The notes under the pieces are model-generated. The model had not been told where the DNA came from, ran no database searches, and was given only the letters and a program-made list of their open reading frames with translations. Shown in pieces: positions 7,686 through 16,349 of a stretch of DNA of 34,896 nt (position 1 is the first letter of the stretch; every line of letters starts with the position of its first letter). Source of the stretch: Clostridiales bacterium UBA1728 (lineage in GTDB: Bacteria; Bacillota; Clostridia; Oscillospirales; Oscillospiraceae); the NCBI GenBank assembly GCA_002315975.1, contig DCIK01000001.1, positions 1 through 34,896 on the forward strand, given 5' to 3'. The translations under genes and the position numbers were made by a program.

Positions 7686-9017
7686 ATGGCACTGAAAGGT
7701 CTCGATATTTTTAAGCTTTCCCCCAAGACGAACTGCAAGGAGTGCGGCTGCCCCACCTGCATGGCTTTCTGCATGAAGGTCGCCCAGGGCGCCCTCGGTC
7801 TGGACAAGTGCCCCCACTTCTCCGCCGAAGCCATCGCTACCCTGTCTGAGGCTACTGCCCCCGCTATGAAGACTCTCGAGCTCGGCGAGTACAAGCTCGG
7901 CGGCGAGACTGTCCTCTACCGTCACGACAAGACTTTCGTCTCCCACACCCTCTACGGTGTTTATCTGTGCGACTGCATGGCTGATGTCGATGCCCGCATT
8001 GAGAAGATCAACAAGGTTGACTACGACCGTATCGGCGAGCGTATGCACGTTGAGACCGTCACCGTCGCCCACAATCCCGACAAGGCCGCCGAAGACTTCC
8101 TCGCTCTCGTCGAGAAGGTCAAGGGTCTGGGCCACCCCGTGATCGTTGAGGTCTGCTGCGCCGATCTGGCTGCCAAGGCTCTCGAGATCCTCAAGGGCGT
8201 TCCCTGCATCCTGAACGCTGCCAACGCCTCCAACTACGAGGCCATGAACAAGGTCGCCACCGAAGCCGGCGCTCTGCTGGGCGTTTGCGGCGCTGACCTG
8301 AACGAGCTGTCCGAGACCGTCGCCAAGATCGAGGCTCTGGGCAACAAGAAGCTCGTCCTCGACGTGGGCACCGCCTCCATCAAGGACGCCTTCGCCGGTG
8401 CTGTGCAGATCCGTCGCTCCGCTCTGCTGGAGACCTTCCGCACCTTCGGCTATCCCACCATCGTCAACGCTGCCAAGCTCGCCATGGGCGACAGCCACAT
8501 GCAGATGGCCCTCCTGGCCCTCTTCACCGCTCGCTACGGCTCCATCGTGACCGTGGAAGAGATGGACTACGCCAAGGCTCTCCCCGTGTACGGCCTGCGT
8601 CAGAACCTCTTCACCGATCCTCAGAAGCCCATGAAGGTCGAGCCCGGCATCTACCCCCTCAACGGCGCCGACGAGAACAGCATCTGCGTCACCACCGTCG
8701 ACTTTGCTCTGACCTACTTCACCGTCTCCGGTGAGCTGGAGCGCTCCGGCGTTCCCATGAACCTGCTCATCTCCGATGCCGGCGGCTACTCCGTTCTGAC
8801 CGCCTGGGCTGCCGGTAAGCTCTCCGCCGGCTCCATCAGCAAGTTCATCGCTGAGTTCGACATCGAGAACAAGATCAAGAACCGCATCCTCATCATCCCC
8901 GGCAAGGTCGCCATTCTGAAGGGCGAACTCGAGGCCAAGCTGCCCGGCTGGACCATCGTCGTTGCCCCCAACGAGGCCGTTGAGCTGGTCAAGTTCTTCA
9001 AGGACAACAAGTTCTAA
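7686..9017 (+). CDS. acsC: corrinoid/iron-sulfur protein large subunit (ACDS gamma)
   Basis: 443 aa, ATG 7686 after AAGGAGG. Large CFeSP subunit: an N-terminal [4Fe-4S] domain with C17-x2-C20-x4-C25-x16-C42, used for reductive reactivation of cobalt, then a TIM barrel, then a C-terminal corrinoid-binding domain including LLISDAGGYSVLTAWAAGKLSAG near residue 358. Length and all four cluster ligands match the family. It forms a heterodimer with AcsD, accepts the methyl group from methyl-THF through AcsE, and gives it to AcsB. Its cobalt is reactivated by AcsV, encoded later in the cluster. Codon use is strongly biased like its neighbours. Confidence 0.96.
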   Translation: MALKGLDIFKLSPKTNCKECGCPTCMAFCMKVAQGALGLDKCPHFSAEAIATLSEATAPAMKTLELGEYKLGGETVLYRHDKTFVSHTLYGVYLCDCMADVDARIEKINKVDYDRIGERMHVETVTVAHNPDKAAEDFLALVEKVKGLGHPVIVEVCCADLAAKALEILKGVPCILNAANASNYEAMNKVATEAGALLGVCGADLNELSETVAKIEALGNKKLVLDVGTASIKDAFAGAVQIRRSALLETFRTFGYPTIVNAAKLAMGDSHMQMALLALFTARYGSIVTVEEMDYAKALPVYGLRQNLFTDPQKPMKVEPGIYPLNGADENSICVTTVDFALTYFTVSGELERSGVPMNLLISDAGGYSVLTAWAAGKLSAGSISKFIAEFDIENKIKNRILIIPGKVAILKGELEAKLPGWTIVVAPNEAVELVKFFKDNKF

Positions 9018-9056
9018 GATAAACAACCATACCATTACCAGAACAGGAGAAGTAAA

Positions 9057-9842
9057 ATGGCAAAGTTTGTTACCATCGGTGAAAGAATTCACTGCATTTC
9101 CCCCGTCATCCGCAAGGCAATGGACGAGCGCGACCCCGCTCCCATCCTGAAGCGTGCCAAGGAGCAGATCGATGCCGGCGCCACCTACCTGGACGTCAAC
9201 ATCGGACCTGCCGAGTCTGACGGCGAAGAGCGCATGAAGTGGGCTGTCCAGCTGCTGCAGGACAACTTCGACAACGTGCCTCTGGCTCTCGACACCTCCA
9301 ACAAGAAGGCCATCGCTGCCGGCGTTGAGGTCTACAACCGCTCCAAGGGCAAGCCCATCGTCAACTCTGCCGATGCCGGCGACCGTATCTCCTACATCAA
9401 CGTCGCTGCTGACTGCGACGCCATCGTTATCGCCCTCTGCTCCAAGGCTGGCGTTCCCGCCGGTGTTGACGAGCGTATGGGTTACCTGATGGAAATGCTC
9501 GAGCTCGGCATGGGTCTCGGCATGGAGCCCGACGATATGTGGTTCGATCCCCTGGTGGTCGTCGCCAAGGGTATGCAGGATCAGCTGGGTGACGTTCTGG
9601 AGGCTCTTCGTCAGTTCTCCGAGCAGGGCTTCAAGTCCACCGGCGGCCTGTCCAACGTCTCCAACGGCATGCCCAAGAATCTGCGTCCCATCATGGACTC
9701 CGCCTTCATCGCCATGGCTATGCAGGCCGGTCTGACCTCCGCTATCATCAATCCCTGCGATCTGCGCATGATGGAAACCATCAAGAGCTGCGACATCGTG
9801 AAGAACGAGGTTCTTTACGCTGACTCTTACCTCGACCTGTAA
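9057..9842 (+). CDS. acsE: methyltetrahydrofolate:corrinoid/iron-sulfur protein methyltransferase
   Basis: 261 aa, the usual length, with AGGAG upstream of ATG 9057. A pterin-binding TIM barrel that moves the N5-methyl group of methyl-THF to the Co(I) of AcsCD. Motifs: GERIHCISP near the N-terminus, AGATYLDVNIGPAESDGEERMKW around residues 40-65, ALDTSNKKAI near 80, PIVNSADAG near 101, and SNVSNGMP near 200, where the Asn residues fit the folate N5 site. It lies between the corrinoid protein and CODH genes, and a stable hairpin follows in the 98-bp gap to cooS. Confidence 0.96.
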   Translation: MAKFVTIGERIHCISPVIRKAMDERDPAPILKRAKEQIDAGATYLDVNIGPAESDGEERMKWAVQLLQDNFDNVPLALDTSNKKAIAAGVEVYNRSKGKPIVNSADAGDRISYINVAADCDAIVIALCSKAGVPAGVDERMGYLMEMLELGMGLGMEPDDMWFDPLVVVAKGMQDQLGDVLEALRQFSEQGFKSTGGLSNVSNGMPKNLRPIMDSAFIAMAMQAGLTSAIINPCDLRMMETIKSCDIVKNEVLYADSYLDL

Positions 9843-9856
9843 TTTTTGATACATAG

Positions 9857-9888
9857 CCCCTGTCGGTATCTGCCGATAGCGGCAGGGG
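9857..9888 (+). promoter_or_regulatory. stable intergenic hairpin between acsE and cooS
   Basis: The arms starting CCCCTGTCGG (9857) and ending GCGGCAGGGG (9888) form about 14 pairs with one mismatch and one G-U pair. The hairpin is followed by TATTGTATATAG rather than a T-run, so it is not a standard terminator. It may protect an mRNA end or act as a weak attenuator inside the operon. Confidence 0.6.
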
Positions 9889-9940
9889 TATTGTATATAG
9901 GAAGATAGGCAAAATAAAATCATCGGAAGGATGGCACAAC

Positions 9941-11836
9941 ATGAGTGAAGTTTTCCAGACGACGACTGTAGAACAGATGGAGGCTGACACCGCACGGCTG
10001 TATGAAAACGCTGTGAAGGTTGGCATGGATGTCTGGCAGGATCGCGTCAAGAACCAGACCCCGCACTGCGGTTTCGGCGAAAAGGGCATCTGCTGCCGCA
10101 TTTGCTCCATGGGCCCCTGCCGCATCTCCCCCAAGGCCCCCAAGGGTATCTGCGGCGCCAACGCTGCTACCATTGCCGGCCGTAACTACCTGCGTATGGC
10201 TGCCGGCGGCGCCTCCGCCCACTCCGACCACGGCCGTGAGTGCGTGTGGAAGATGTACGACGCCACTGCTGACGGCTACTACCACGTCACCGACGAGAAG
10301 AAGCTGTACAAGCTCGCCGCTGAGTGGGGTGTCGAGACCGAAGGCCGCGACCTCTACGAAGTTGCTCACGAAGTGGCCGAGATGGGCCTGAATGAGTATG
10401 GCAAGATCAACGGCTTCCAGAAGTGGACCCAGCGCGCCACCGAAGAGCGCCAGAAGGTCTGGAACGAGCAGGGCATTATGCCCCGTGCCGTTGACCGCGA
10501 GGTCGTCACCGCCATGCACATGACCCACATGGGCTGCACCGCCGACGCTGAGGCTCTGGTTCGCCAGGCTCTCCGTACCGGTCTGGCCGATGGCTGGGGC
10601 GGCTCCATGGCCGGCACCGAGTTCACCGACATTCTCTACGGCACTCCCATGCCCAAGGAAACTGAGGGCAACCTCGGCGTCCTCGACAAGGAAATGGTCA
10701 ACATCGTCTGCCACGGCCACGATCCCGCCGTGTCCGAGATGATCGTTACCTTCTCCGAGACCAAGGAGATGCAGGATCTGGCCCGTGCCAACGGCGCCAA
10801 GGGCATCAACATTGTTGGTCTGTGCTGCACCGCCAACGAGATCGCCATGCGTCATGGCGTCAAGATGGCCGGTAACTTCCTGCAGCAGGAGAACGTGCTC
10901 CTGACCGGCGTTGTCGAAGCTATCTGCGTTGACGTGCAGTGCATCTTCCCCAACATCGGACCCCTCAGCGAGTGCTTCCACACCAAGTTCTACACCACCT
11001 CTCCCATCGCCCGCATCCCCTACAGCACCTACCTGCCTCTCACCTCTGAGAACGCCGGCGAGGTCGCCAAGGAGATCATCACCGCTGCTTGCAACAACTT
11101 CAAGAATCGTGATGAGTCCAAGATCTTCATCCCCGACCACAAGCACAAGGCTTCCGTTGGTTACTCCTGCGAAGGCATCAAGGGCCAGCTGGATACCGTT
11201 ACCAACAGCCACTTCGACGTGCTGGACACCTACCAGCCCCTCATCGACTGCGTCACCTCCGGTGTTCTCCGCGGCGCTGTCGCCATGGTCGGCTGCAACA
11301 ACCCCAAGGTGCGTCCCGACTGGTCTCACATTGAGATCATGAAGAAGCTCATTGCCAACGACGTCGTCATCGTCGCCACCGGCTGCGCTGCCCAGGCTGC
11401 CTCCAAGGCCGGTCTGCTTGACAAGCGCTCCAAGGTTCTCTGCGGCGAAGGCCTGCGCCGTGTCTGCACGCTGGCTGACATTCCTCCCGTGCTGCACATG
11501 GGCTCCTGCGTTGACATTTCCCGTATGATGCTCCTCGTCTGCGGCATCGCCAAGGACTGGGGTATCGAGACCACTCAGCTGCCTGTTCTGGGCTGCGCTC
11601 CCGAATGGATGTCTGAGAAGGCCGTCTCCATTGCTAACTACGTTGTCGCCACCGGCATCGACGTCTACCTGGGCATCGATCCTCTGGTGGGTGGCTCCGA
11701 CCAGATGATGGATCTCATCACCAACGGCACCACTGAGTGGGTTGGCGCTGGCTACCACATCAATACCGATCCCGACCAGCTCGTTGAGGATATGCTGAAC
11801 GCCATCGAAGCTAAGCGCGACGCTCTGGGCATCTGA
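9941..11836 (+). CDS. cooS: anaerobic carbon monoxide dehydrogenase catalytic subunit
   Basis: 631 aa, ATG 9941 after GGAAGGAT. Ni-Fe CODH that reduces CO2 to CO for acetyl-CoA synthase (also called acsA in this context). N-terminal ligands are all visible: C43 and C51 for the shared D cluster, and C52, C55, C60 and C71 for the B cluster. The C-cluster residues appear in order in VCHGHDP (His), GLCCTANE, DVQCIFP, VGCNNPK, VATGCAAQ and MGSCVDISR. The His/Lys residues expected for proton transfer fall in the same regions. It is followed one base later by cooC, whose product loads nickel, then by acsB, its partner in the bifunctional CODH/ACS complex. Confidence 0.97.
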   Translation: MSEVFQTTTVEQMEADTARLYENAVKVGMDVWQDRVKNQTPHCGFGEKGICCRICSMGPCRISPKAPKGICGANAATIAGRNYLRMAAGGASAHSDHGRECVWKMYDATADGYYHVTDEKKLYKLAAEWGVETEGRDLYEVAHEVAEMGLNEYGKINGFQKWTQRATEERQKVWNEQGIMPRAVDREVVTAMHMTHMGCTADAEALVRQALRTGLADGWGGSMAGTEFTDILYGTPMPKETEGNLGVLDKEMVNIVCHGHDPAVSEMIVTFSETKEMQDLARANGAKGINIVGLCCTANEIAMRHGVKMAGNFLQQENVLLTGVVEAICVDVQCIFPNIGPLSECFHTKFYTTSPIARIPYSTYLPLTSENAGEVAKEIITAACNNFKNRDESKIFIPDHKHKASVGYSCEGIKGQLDTVTNSHFDVLDTYQPLIDCVTSGVLRGAVAMVGCNNPKVRPDWSHIEIMKKLIANDVVIVATGCAAQAASKAGLLDKRSKVLCGEGLRRVCTLADIPPVLHMGSCVDISRMMLLVCGIAKDWGIETTQLPVLGCAPEWMSEKAVSIANYVVATGIDVYLGIDPLVGGSDQMMDLITNGTTEWVGAGYHINTDPDQLVEDMLNAIEAKRDALGI

Positions 11837-11837
11837 T

Positions 11838-12611
11838 ATGAAGATAGCTGTCACCGGTAAAGGCGGAGTTGGTAAAACTACCTTCTCCTCTGTATTGGCC
11901 AGAATGTACGCTGACGAGGGACACAATGTGCTCTGCGCTGACGTGGACCCCGATGCAAACCTTGGCCTGGCACTGGGCTTTTCCGAGGAAGAGCTTGCTG
12001 CCATCACCCCCATCTCCGAAATGAAGGAGCTCATTCGTGAGCGCACCGAAGCCGACCAGTTCGAAAAGTTCTTCAAGATCAATCCCAAGGTGGATGATCT
12101 TCCGGACAAGCTGGCCACAGAAAAAAATGGCGTAAAGCTGCTTTTAATGGGCACAGTAAAGACGGGCGGCGGCGGTTGTGTCTGCCCTGAGCACGTGATG
12201 CTCAAGCGCATACTCTCTCATCTGATCATCGGCCGTGAGGACGTGGTCATCATGGATATGGAGGCCGGCCTGGAGCATCTGGCTCGCGGCACAACTGACT
12301 TCATGGACCAGTTCATAGTAGTCATTGAGCCCGGCGCCCGCAGTGTGCAGACCTACCACAGCGTTGTCCGTCTGGCTGCCGATCTCGGCATCCACAAGGT
12401 TAACGTTGTGGCCAACAAGGTTCGCGACGAGGCTGACGAAGCGTTTATTCGCGAGAACATACCCGAAGAGAATCTGCTGGGTATGATCCACTACAGCGGC
12501 AAAGTGGCCGACGCAGACCGCCGGTGCGCCTCTCCCTACGACATGGCAACGGATGCGGTGGAAGAAATCCGCCGTATCAAGGAAAAAATTGACACCGACA
12601 GGAGGAATTAA
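11838..12611 (+). CDS. cooC: CODH nickel-insertion ATPase CooC
   Basis: 257 aa MinD/ParA-type P-loop ATPase that matures nickel sites of CODH in the cytoplasm. The deviant Walker A GKGGVGKTT is at residues 7-15, the switch region is DVDPDANLG near 36, and CVCPEH near 115 carries the C-x-C pair that binds metal at the CooC dimer interface. Walker B-like VIMDMEAGLEHL follows. It starts one base after the cooS stop and ends two bases before the acsB GTG. Unlike the catalytic genes it uses AGA, AGG and CGG arginine codons, which suggests lower output from the same mRNA. It could act on AcsB too; a second related ATPase is at 15557. Confidence 0.92.
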   Translation: MKIAVTGKGGVGKTTFSSVLARMYADEGHNVLCADVDPDANLGLALGFSEEELAAITPISEMKELIRERTEADQFEKFFKINPKVDDLPDKLATEKNGVKLLLMGTVKTGGGGCVCPEHVMLKRILSHLIIGREDVVIMDMEAGLEHLARGTTDFMDQFIVVIEPGARSVQTYHSVVRLAADLGIHKVNVVANKVRDEADEAFIRENIPEENLLGMIHYSGKVADADRRCASPYDMATDAVEEIRRIKEKIDTDRRN

Positions 12612-12613
12612 GC

Positions 12614-14779
12614 GTGAGACGCTTATTTGACAGAGTATTTTGTGGCAACGACGAAATGTACGCCAAGGCTGAAGCCGCACTGGCTGAAGCTGTTGCGAAG
12701 TACGGCGCCGACCATGTTATGAAGATGCCCGACACTGCTTACAACTGCGCCATCATCCTGCAGTACACCGGCATCAAGGTGGAGACCCTTGGCGATCTCC
12801 AGAAGGCCATGGAGGCCATCAAGAACGATTGGATGCCCCGCAAGCAGTCCACTCAGGCTATCTTCTTCTCCGGCTTTGCTACCGCCATGGCCGCTCAGGT
12901 CATCGAGGCTTGCAAGTACGTTGAGAATCCCGCTCCCTACGGCACTGGCGACGACCGTCAGTACTGGGGCCACATGACCGACGCCGAAGTGCGTGAGCTC
13001 GGTGTTCCTCTGGTTACCGAGGACATCCCCGGCTTCGTCGTTCTGATCGGGCCCGCCCCCTCCGATGAGGAAGCTCGTGACACCATCAAGGGCTATCAGT
13101 CCCGTGGTATCTTCGTGTTCCTGATCGGCGGCATCATCGACCAGGCTCGCCGCATGAACATCACCATGGACTTCAAGGTCCGTGTGGTTCCTGTGGGTCC
13201 TGAGATCTGGCACGCCGCCCACATCGTCGACCTGGTTATGCGCGCTGCCATGATCTTCGGCAACGTCCAGCCTCTCGACTACTGGGCCATGAACACCTAC
13301 ACCCTCGAGCGTATCCGCGCTTTCATCAACGCCTACAAGCCCGTGCCCGACATCGTTGTTGGCGCCGGCGCCTGCTGCATCGCTCTGGGCTTCCCCGTTG
13401 TCACCAACGACCACGAGGACGTGCACGTTGTTCCCAAGTCCCTGGTTATCTATGATAACACTCAGGACTGGATCGACGCTTCTCTGGAAGCCCGCGACAT
13501 CAAGATCAAGGTCACCACGATGGACATTCCCATCGCCTTCAACACCGCCTTCGAGGGCGAGGTTATCCGTGCCAAGCAGATGAAGTTCGACGCCTACGGC
13601 GCCACCCAGGACTGCTTCGAGCTGGTGCAGATGAAGGATGCTTCCGAGATCGAGGATCACAAGATCACCGTTATCGGCCCCGACTTTGATACCGTTACCG
13701 AAGAGAACAAGCGCTCCTTCCAGCTGGCCTACATCGCCGAGGTTTGCGGCAAGACCATGCAGTCCGACTTCGAGTCCGTCTTCGAGCGTAAGTTCCACTC
13801 CTGGATCAACTGCCTGGAAGGTGTCATGCACACCGGCCAGCGTGAGCAGATCCGTGTCCGCGTCAGCAACGCCGCTTTTGATGCCGGCCTCCGTGCCAAG
13901 CACATCGGCGAAGTTCTGTACGCCAAGCTGAAGAACGAGTACGACACCGTCATCGACAAGGTGCAGGTCACCGTCATCACCGACCCCGAGACCATCACCA
14001 AGCTGAAGAACGAGGTTGCCATGCCTGCTTACCACAAGCGTGACGCCCGTCTCGCCACCCTCACTGACGAGTCCGTCGACGTGTTCTACACCTGCACCAT
14101 GTGCCAGTCCTTCTCCCCCTCTCACGTCTGCATCGTCACTCCCGAGCGTCTGGGTCTGTGCGGCGCCGTGTCCTGGCTCGATGCCAAGGCTACCAACCAG
14201 CTGAACCCCAACGGCCCCTGCCAGATCGTCTCCAAGGAAGGCTGCGTTGATGAGACCGTTGGTATCTGGCCCGATGTCAACCGTGCCGTTAACCAGTACT
14301 CTCAGGGCCACCTGGAGAAGGTCACCCTCTACTCCCTGTTCCAGGATCCCATGACCTCCTGCGGCTGCTTCGAATGCATCTGCGGCATGGAGCCTGCCTC
14401 CATGGGCGTGGTCATTGTTGACCGTTCTTACCCCGGTTCCACTCCTCTCGGCATGAGCTTTGCTGAACTCGCCTCCATGACCGGCGGCGGCCAGCAGACT
14501 CCCGGCTTCATGGGCCATGGCAAGCAGTTCATCGGCTCCAAGAAGTTCATGCGCGCCGAGGGCGGCCTGGCTCGTATCGTGTGGATGCCCTCCGCTCTGA
14601 AGGCTGAGGTTGCTGATTCCCTGAACGCCGCTGCCAAGGACCTGTACGGCATTGAGAACTATGTCGACATGATCTGCGACGAGACCATCGCCGGCTCTGC
14701 CGATGATCTGGACAAGATGATCGAGTTCCTGAACGAGAAGAACCATCCCGTTCTCGGCCTCGAGCCCTTCGATATGTAA
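12614..14779 (+). CDS. acsB: CO-methylating acetyl-CoA synthase
   Basis: 721 aa, starting with GTG 12614 behind AGGAGG; the next ATG (12656) would cut into conserved sequence. It joins CO from CooS, the methyl group from AcsCD, and CoA. All six A-cluster cysteines are present: C494, C497, C506 and C516 in FYTCTMC...HVC...GLCG, and the C583-G584-C585 motif in MTSCGCFECI that holds the distal nickel. These sit 12 positions before the corresponding residues of the Moorella enzyme. Two more cysteines follow at once in CFECICG, where Moorella, as I recall it, has none; their role is unknown. The gene ends at a strong terminator. Confidence 0.97.
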   Translation: MRRLFDRVFCGNDEMYAKAEAALAEAVAKYGADHVMKMPDTAYNCAIILQYTGIKVETLGDLQKAMEAIKNDWMPRKQSTQAIFFSGFATAMAAQVIEACKYVENPAPYGTGDDRQYWGHMTDAEVRELGVPLVTEDIPGFVVLIGPAPSDEEARDTIKGYQSRGIFVFLIGGIIDQARRMNITMDFKVRVVPVGPEIWHAAHIVDLVMRAAMIFGNVQPLDYWAMNTYTLERIRAFINAYKPVPDIVVGAGACCIALGFPVVTNDHEDVHVVPKSLVIYDNTQDWIDASLEARDIKIKVTTMDIPIAFNTAFEGEVIRAKQMKFDAYGATQDCFELVQMKDASEIEDHKITVIGPDFDTVTEENKRSFQLAYIAEVCGKTMQSDFESVFERKFHSWINCLEGVMHTGQREQIRVRVSNAAFDAGLRAKHIGEVLYAKLKNEYDTVIDKVQVTVITDPETITKLKNEVAMPAYHKRDARLATLTDESVDVFYTCTMCQSFSPSHVCIVTPERLGLCGAVSWLDAKATNQLNPNGPCQIVSKEGCVDETVGIWPDVNRAVNQYSQGHLEKVTLYSLFQDPMTSCGCFECICGMEPASMGVVIVDRSYPGSTPLGMSFAELASMTGGGQQTPGFMGHGKQFIGSKKFMRAEGGLARIVWMPSALKAEVADSLNAAAKDLYGIENYVDMICDETIAGSADDLDKMIEFLNEKNHPVLGLEPFDM

Positions 14780-14815
14780 TTTATTACAGGTCGAAAAGAC
14801 TTTTAACCCAAGCAG

Positions 14816-14846
14816 AAAAATGCCCGCCCACTGGGCGGGCATTTTT
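14816..14846 (+). terminator. intrinsic terminator after acsB, inside the gene cluster
   Basis: AAAAATGCCCGCCC (14816-14829) pairs with GGGCGGGCATTTTT (14833-14846) around a 3-nt loop, a textbook terminator. The next gene starts only 23 bp later, so the downstream accessory genes either depend on read-through or have a promoter I cannot see. Confidence 0.9.
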
Positions 14847-14868
14847 CAGAATAAGGAGGATATGCTGA

Positions 14869-15105
14869 ATGCACGTTCTTGAACACGGTCACCATGACCA
14901 CGTAAACGGCGAGCAGACCCAGATCACCCCTGCCATTCTGCTGGCCCATACCATTGAACACAACAGGAACCACCTGGAAGAGCTGCATGATCTGATTCAT
15001 CAGCTGGATCCCGACCTTGCTGCCAGAGCTCACGAGGCGCTGGAAAAGGTTGAGGACGCATATGAAGAGTTTGCCGGGGTTCTTGAGGAGATAAAGGAGA
15101 AGTAA
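14869..15105 (+). CDS. small histidine-rich protein, candidate nickel handling
   Basis: 78 aa, ATG 14869 with AAGGAGGA (14853-14860) at good spacing. I do not recognise a named family. Eleven of 78 residues are His: a cluster in HVLEHGHHDH (H2, H6, H8, H9, H11), then H27, H31 and H35 and H40, H44 spaced by four on one face of a predicted helix, plus H55. The C-terminal half is an acidic amphipathic helix (EALEKVEDAYEEF). Such spacing suits transition-metal binding. The gene follows acsB and touches cooT, a nickel-binding protein gene, so a role in storing or handing over nickel for CODH/ACS is plausible. That role is inference from composition and context only. Confidence 0.8.
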   Translation: MHVLEHGHHDHVNGEQTQITPAILLAHTIEHNRNHLEELHDLIHQLDPDLAARAHEALEKVEDAYEEFAGVLEEIKEK

Positions 15106-15106
15106 A

Positions 15107-15301
15107 ATGTGCCTTTCTACCGCTTATCTGAATGAAAAGAAGGAAGATACCATTGTGGCCCGCTATGTGGCGCAGGTGAAGTGCGCCGACGGGAAGGTCG
15201 TGCTGTCTGACATTATCGGCGTGGAGACTGAGGTGGTTGGCTCCATCAGCTTCATTGATCTGGAAGGCGGTACCGTTGTGATAAAGGCGGACGTGGCATG
15301 A
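15107..15301 (+). CDS. cooT: CooT family nickel-binding protein
   Basis: 64 aa, one base after the previous stop, with AAGGAGA upstream. The start MCLSTAYL matches the CooT family, whose nickel is bound through Cys2 of a dimer. The rest is a small beta-barrel type sequence (VKCADGKVVLSDIIGVETEVVGSISFIDLEGGTVVI). In Rhodospirillum rubrum CooT is encoded with CooC and CooJ and supports nickel insertion into CODH. Here it sits between a His-rich protein and an unknown 72-aa protein, an arrangement reminiscent of CooC-CooT-CooJ, in which CooJ is also His-rich. The ATGA overlap with the next gene implies translational coupling. Confidence 0.85.
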   Translation: MCLSTAYLNEKKEDTIVARYVAQVKCADGKVVLSDIIGVETEVVGSISFIDLEGGTVVIKADVA

Positions 15302-15516
15302 TTTACGAAATAATTAAGGAAATAAAGAACGAGTGCGGAAATAACCAGATGCGGGATGTGTTTGTCTCCGAAGAAGAGATTGCAGACCCCGAAATATGGA
15401 TTCGTACAAAGGAGCCCTTTGCAGAGACCATCGAGCGTGACGATATGCCCGCAGGGATGAAGTACCGGGTCTTTGCCCATGGGCTGTTCACTGAATATAC
15501 ACTGACTGAGGCATAA
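15298..15516 (+). CDS. hypothetical protein, 72 aa, coupled to cooT
   Basis: No family recognised. ATG 15298 lies in an ATGA overlap with the cooT stop, so the two are probably translated together. The sequence is acidic and soluble, with no membrane segment. It has one Cys (C13) and one His (H61), so it is not an obvious metal binder. A central stretch, VFVSEEEIADPEIWIRTKEPF, is followed by a likely beta region, MKYRVFAHGLFTEYTL. Its place between cooT and a nickel-insertion ATPase suggests a small helper in CODH/ACS assembly, but nothing in the sequence proves that. Confidence 0.75.
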   Translation: MIYEIIKEIKNECGNNQMRDVFVSEEEIADPEIWIRTKEPFAETIERDDMPAGMKYRVFAHGLFTEYTLTEA

Positions 15517-15556
15517 GCCTGTCAAAAAGTACATTATAAAAAACGAAGGGAGAACC

Positions 15557-16330
15557 ATGATGCCTCATACAATTGCACTGGCCGGCAAGGGTGGCGTGGG
15601 TAAGACCACCATTACCGGTATGCTGATCGAATATCTGATTGATAAGGGTAAGACCCCCATTCTGGCGGTGGATGCCGACGCAAACTCTAACCTGAACGAG
15701 GTTCTGGGCGTGAAGGTCGATATGACCCTGGGCGATATCCGCGAGGAGATCGAGCGCAGCGAAAGCGCCAAGAACAGCCCCATTCCCGCCGGCGTGACCA
15801 AGGCCGATTACGCCGAGCAGAAGTTCAACCAGGCTCTGGTGGAGGACGACGACTTTGACCTGCTGGTCATGGGCCGCACCCAGGGCAAGGGCTGCTACTG
15901 CTTTGTCAACGGTCTGCTGACCACTCAGGTGCAGAAGTATTCCGGACAGTACAAGTACATTGTGGTGGATAACGAGGCCGGCATGGAGCATCTGAGCCGC
16001 GGCGTTCTGCCCTCTGTAGACACTGTCATTCTGGTTTCCGACGCCTCCCGCCGCGGTGTGCAGGCCTGCGCCCGCATCCACGAGCTGGTGAAGGAGCTTA
16101 AGCTAGGCGAAAAGCAGATGAAGCTCATTGTCAACCGTGCCAAGGGCGGCGTGATTGCCGACGGCGTGAAGGAAGAGATCGAGCAGTCCGGCATGGAGCT
16201 GCTGTGCGTTCTGCCCGTGGACGAAGACGTTTACGAGTATGACGGCGAAGGTAAGCCCACCTCCGGTCTGCCCAAGGATAACCCCATGAAGAAGGCCCTT
16301 TATGCTGCTCTGGACACTCTGAAGTTCTGA
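15557..16330 (+). CDS. CooC/AcsF-like ATPase for CODH/ACS maturation
   Basis: 257 aa MinD-type ATPase, second of its kind in the cluster. Two adjacent ATGs (15557 and 15560) follow AAGGGAG; either may be used. The deviant Walker A GKGGVGKTT is at residues 10-18, DADANSNLNEVLG near 39, and GKGCYCFVN near 113 has the C-x-C metal site. VVDNEAGMEHLSRG then follows the CooC pattern. AcsF-type members insert nickel into the acetyl-CoA synthase A cluster, and CooC-type members into CODH. With one ATPase next to cooS and one here, a division of labour is likely, but I cannot tell from sequence which one serves which enzyme. Relatives are also found by corrinoid methyltransferase systems. Confidence 0.88.
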   Translation: MMPHTIALAGKGGVGKTTITGMLIEYLIDKGKTPILAVDADANSNLNEVLGVKVDMTLGDIREEIERSESAKNSPIPAGVTKADYAEQKFNQALVEDDDFDLLVMGRTQGKGCYCFVNGLLTTQVQKYSGQYKYIVVDNEAGMEHLSRGVLPSVDTVILVSDASRRGVQACARIHELVKELKLGEKQMKLIVNRAKGGVIADGVKEEIEQSGMELLCVLPVDEDVYEYDGEGKPTSGLPKDNPMKKALYAALDTLKF

Positions 16331-16349
16331 GCGGAAGGGGAATAGACAT

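Noticed and set aside
6687..9995. 1102-residue open frame on the minus strand, opposite acsD, acsC and acsE
   Set aside because: It has no stop because the genes on the plus strand are strongly codon-biased. Its translation is repetitive Gly/Asp/Val/Leu/His without any domain, and the plus strand encodes three certain proteins.
12623..14842. Long minus-strand frame opposite acsB, with similar ones at 9920-12211 and 16131-18875
   Set aside because: Same effect of codon bias; each is antisense to a recognised full-length gene and has no ribosome site or protein family.
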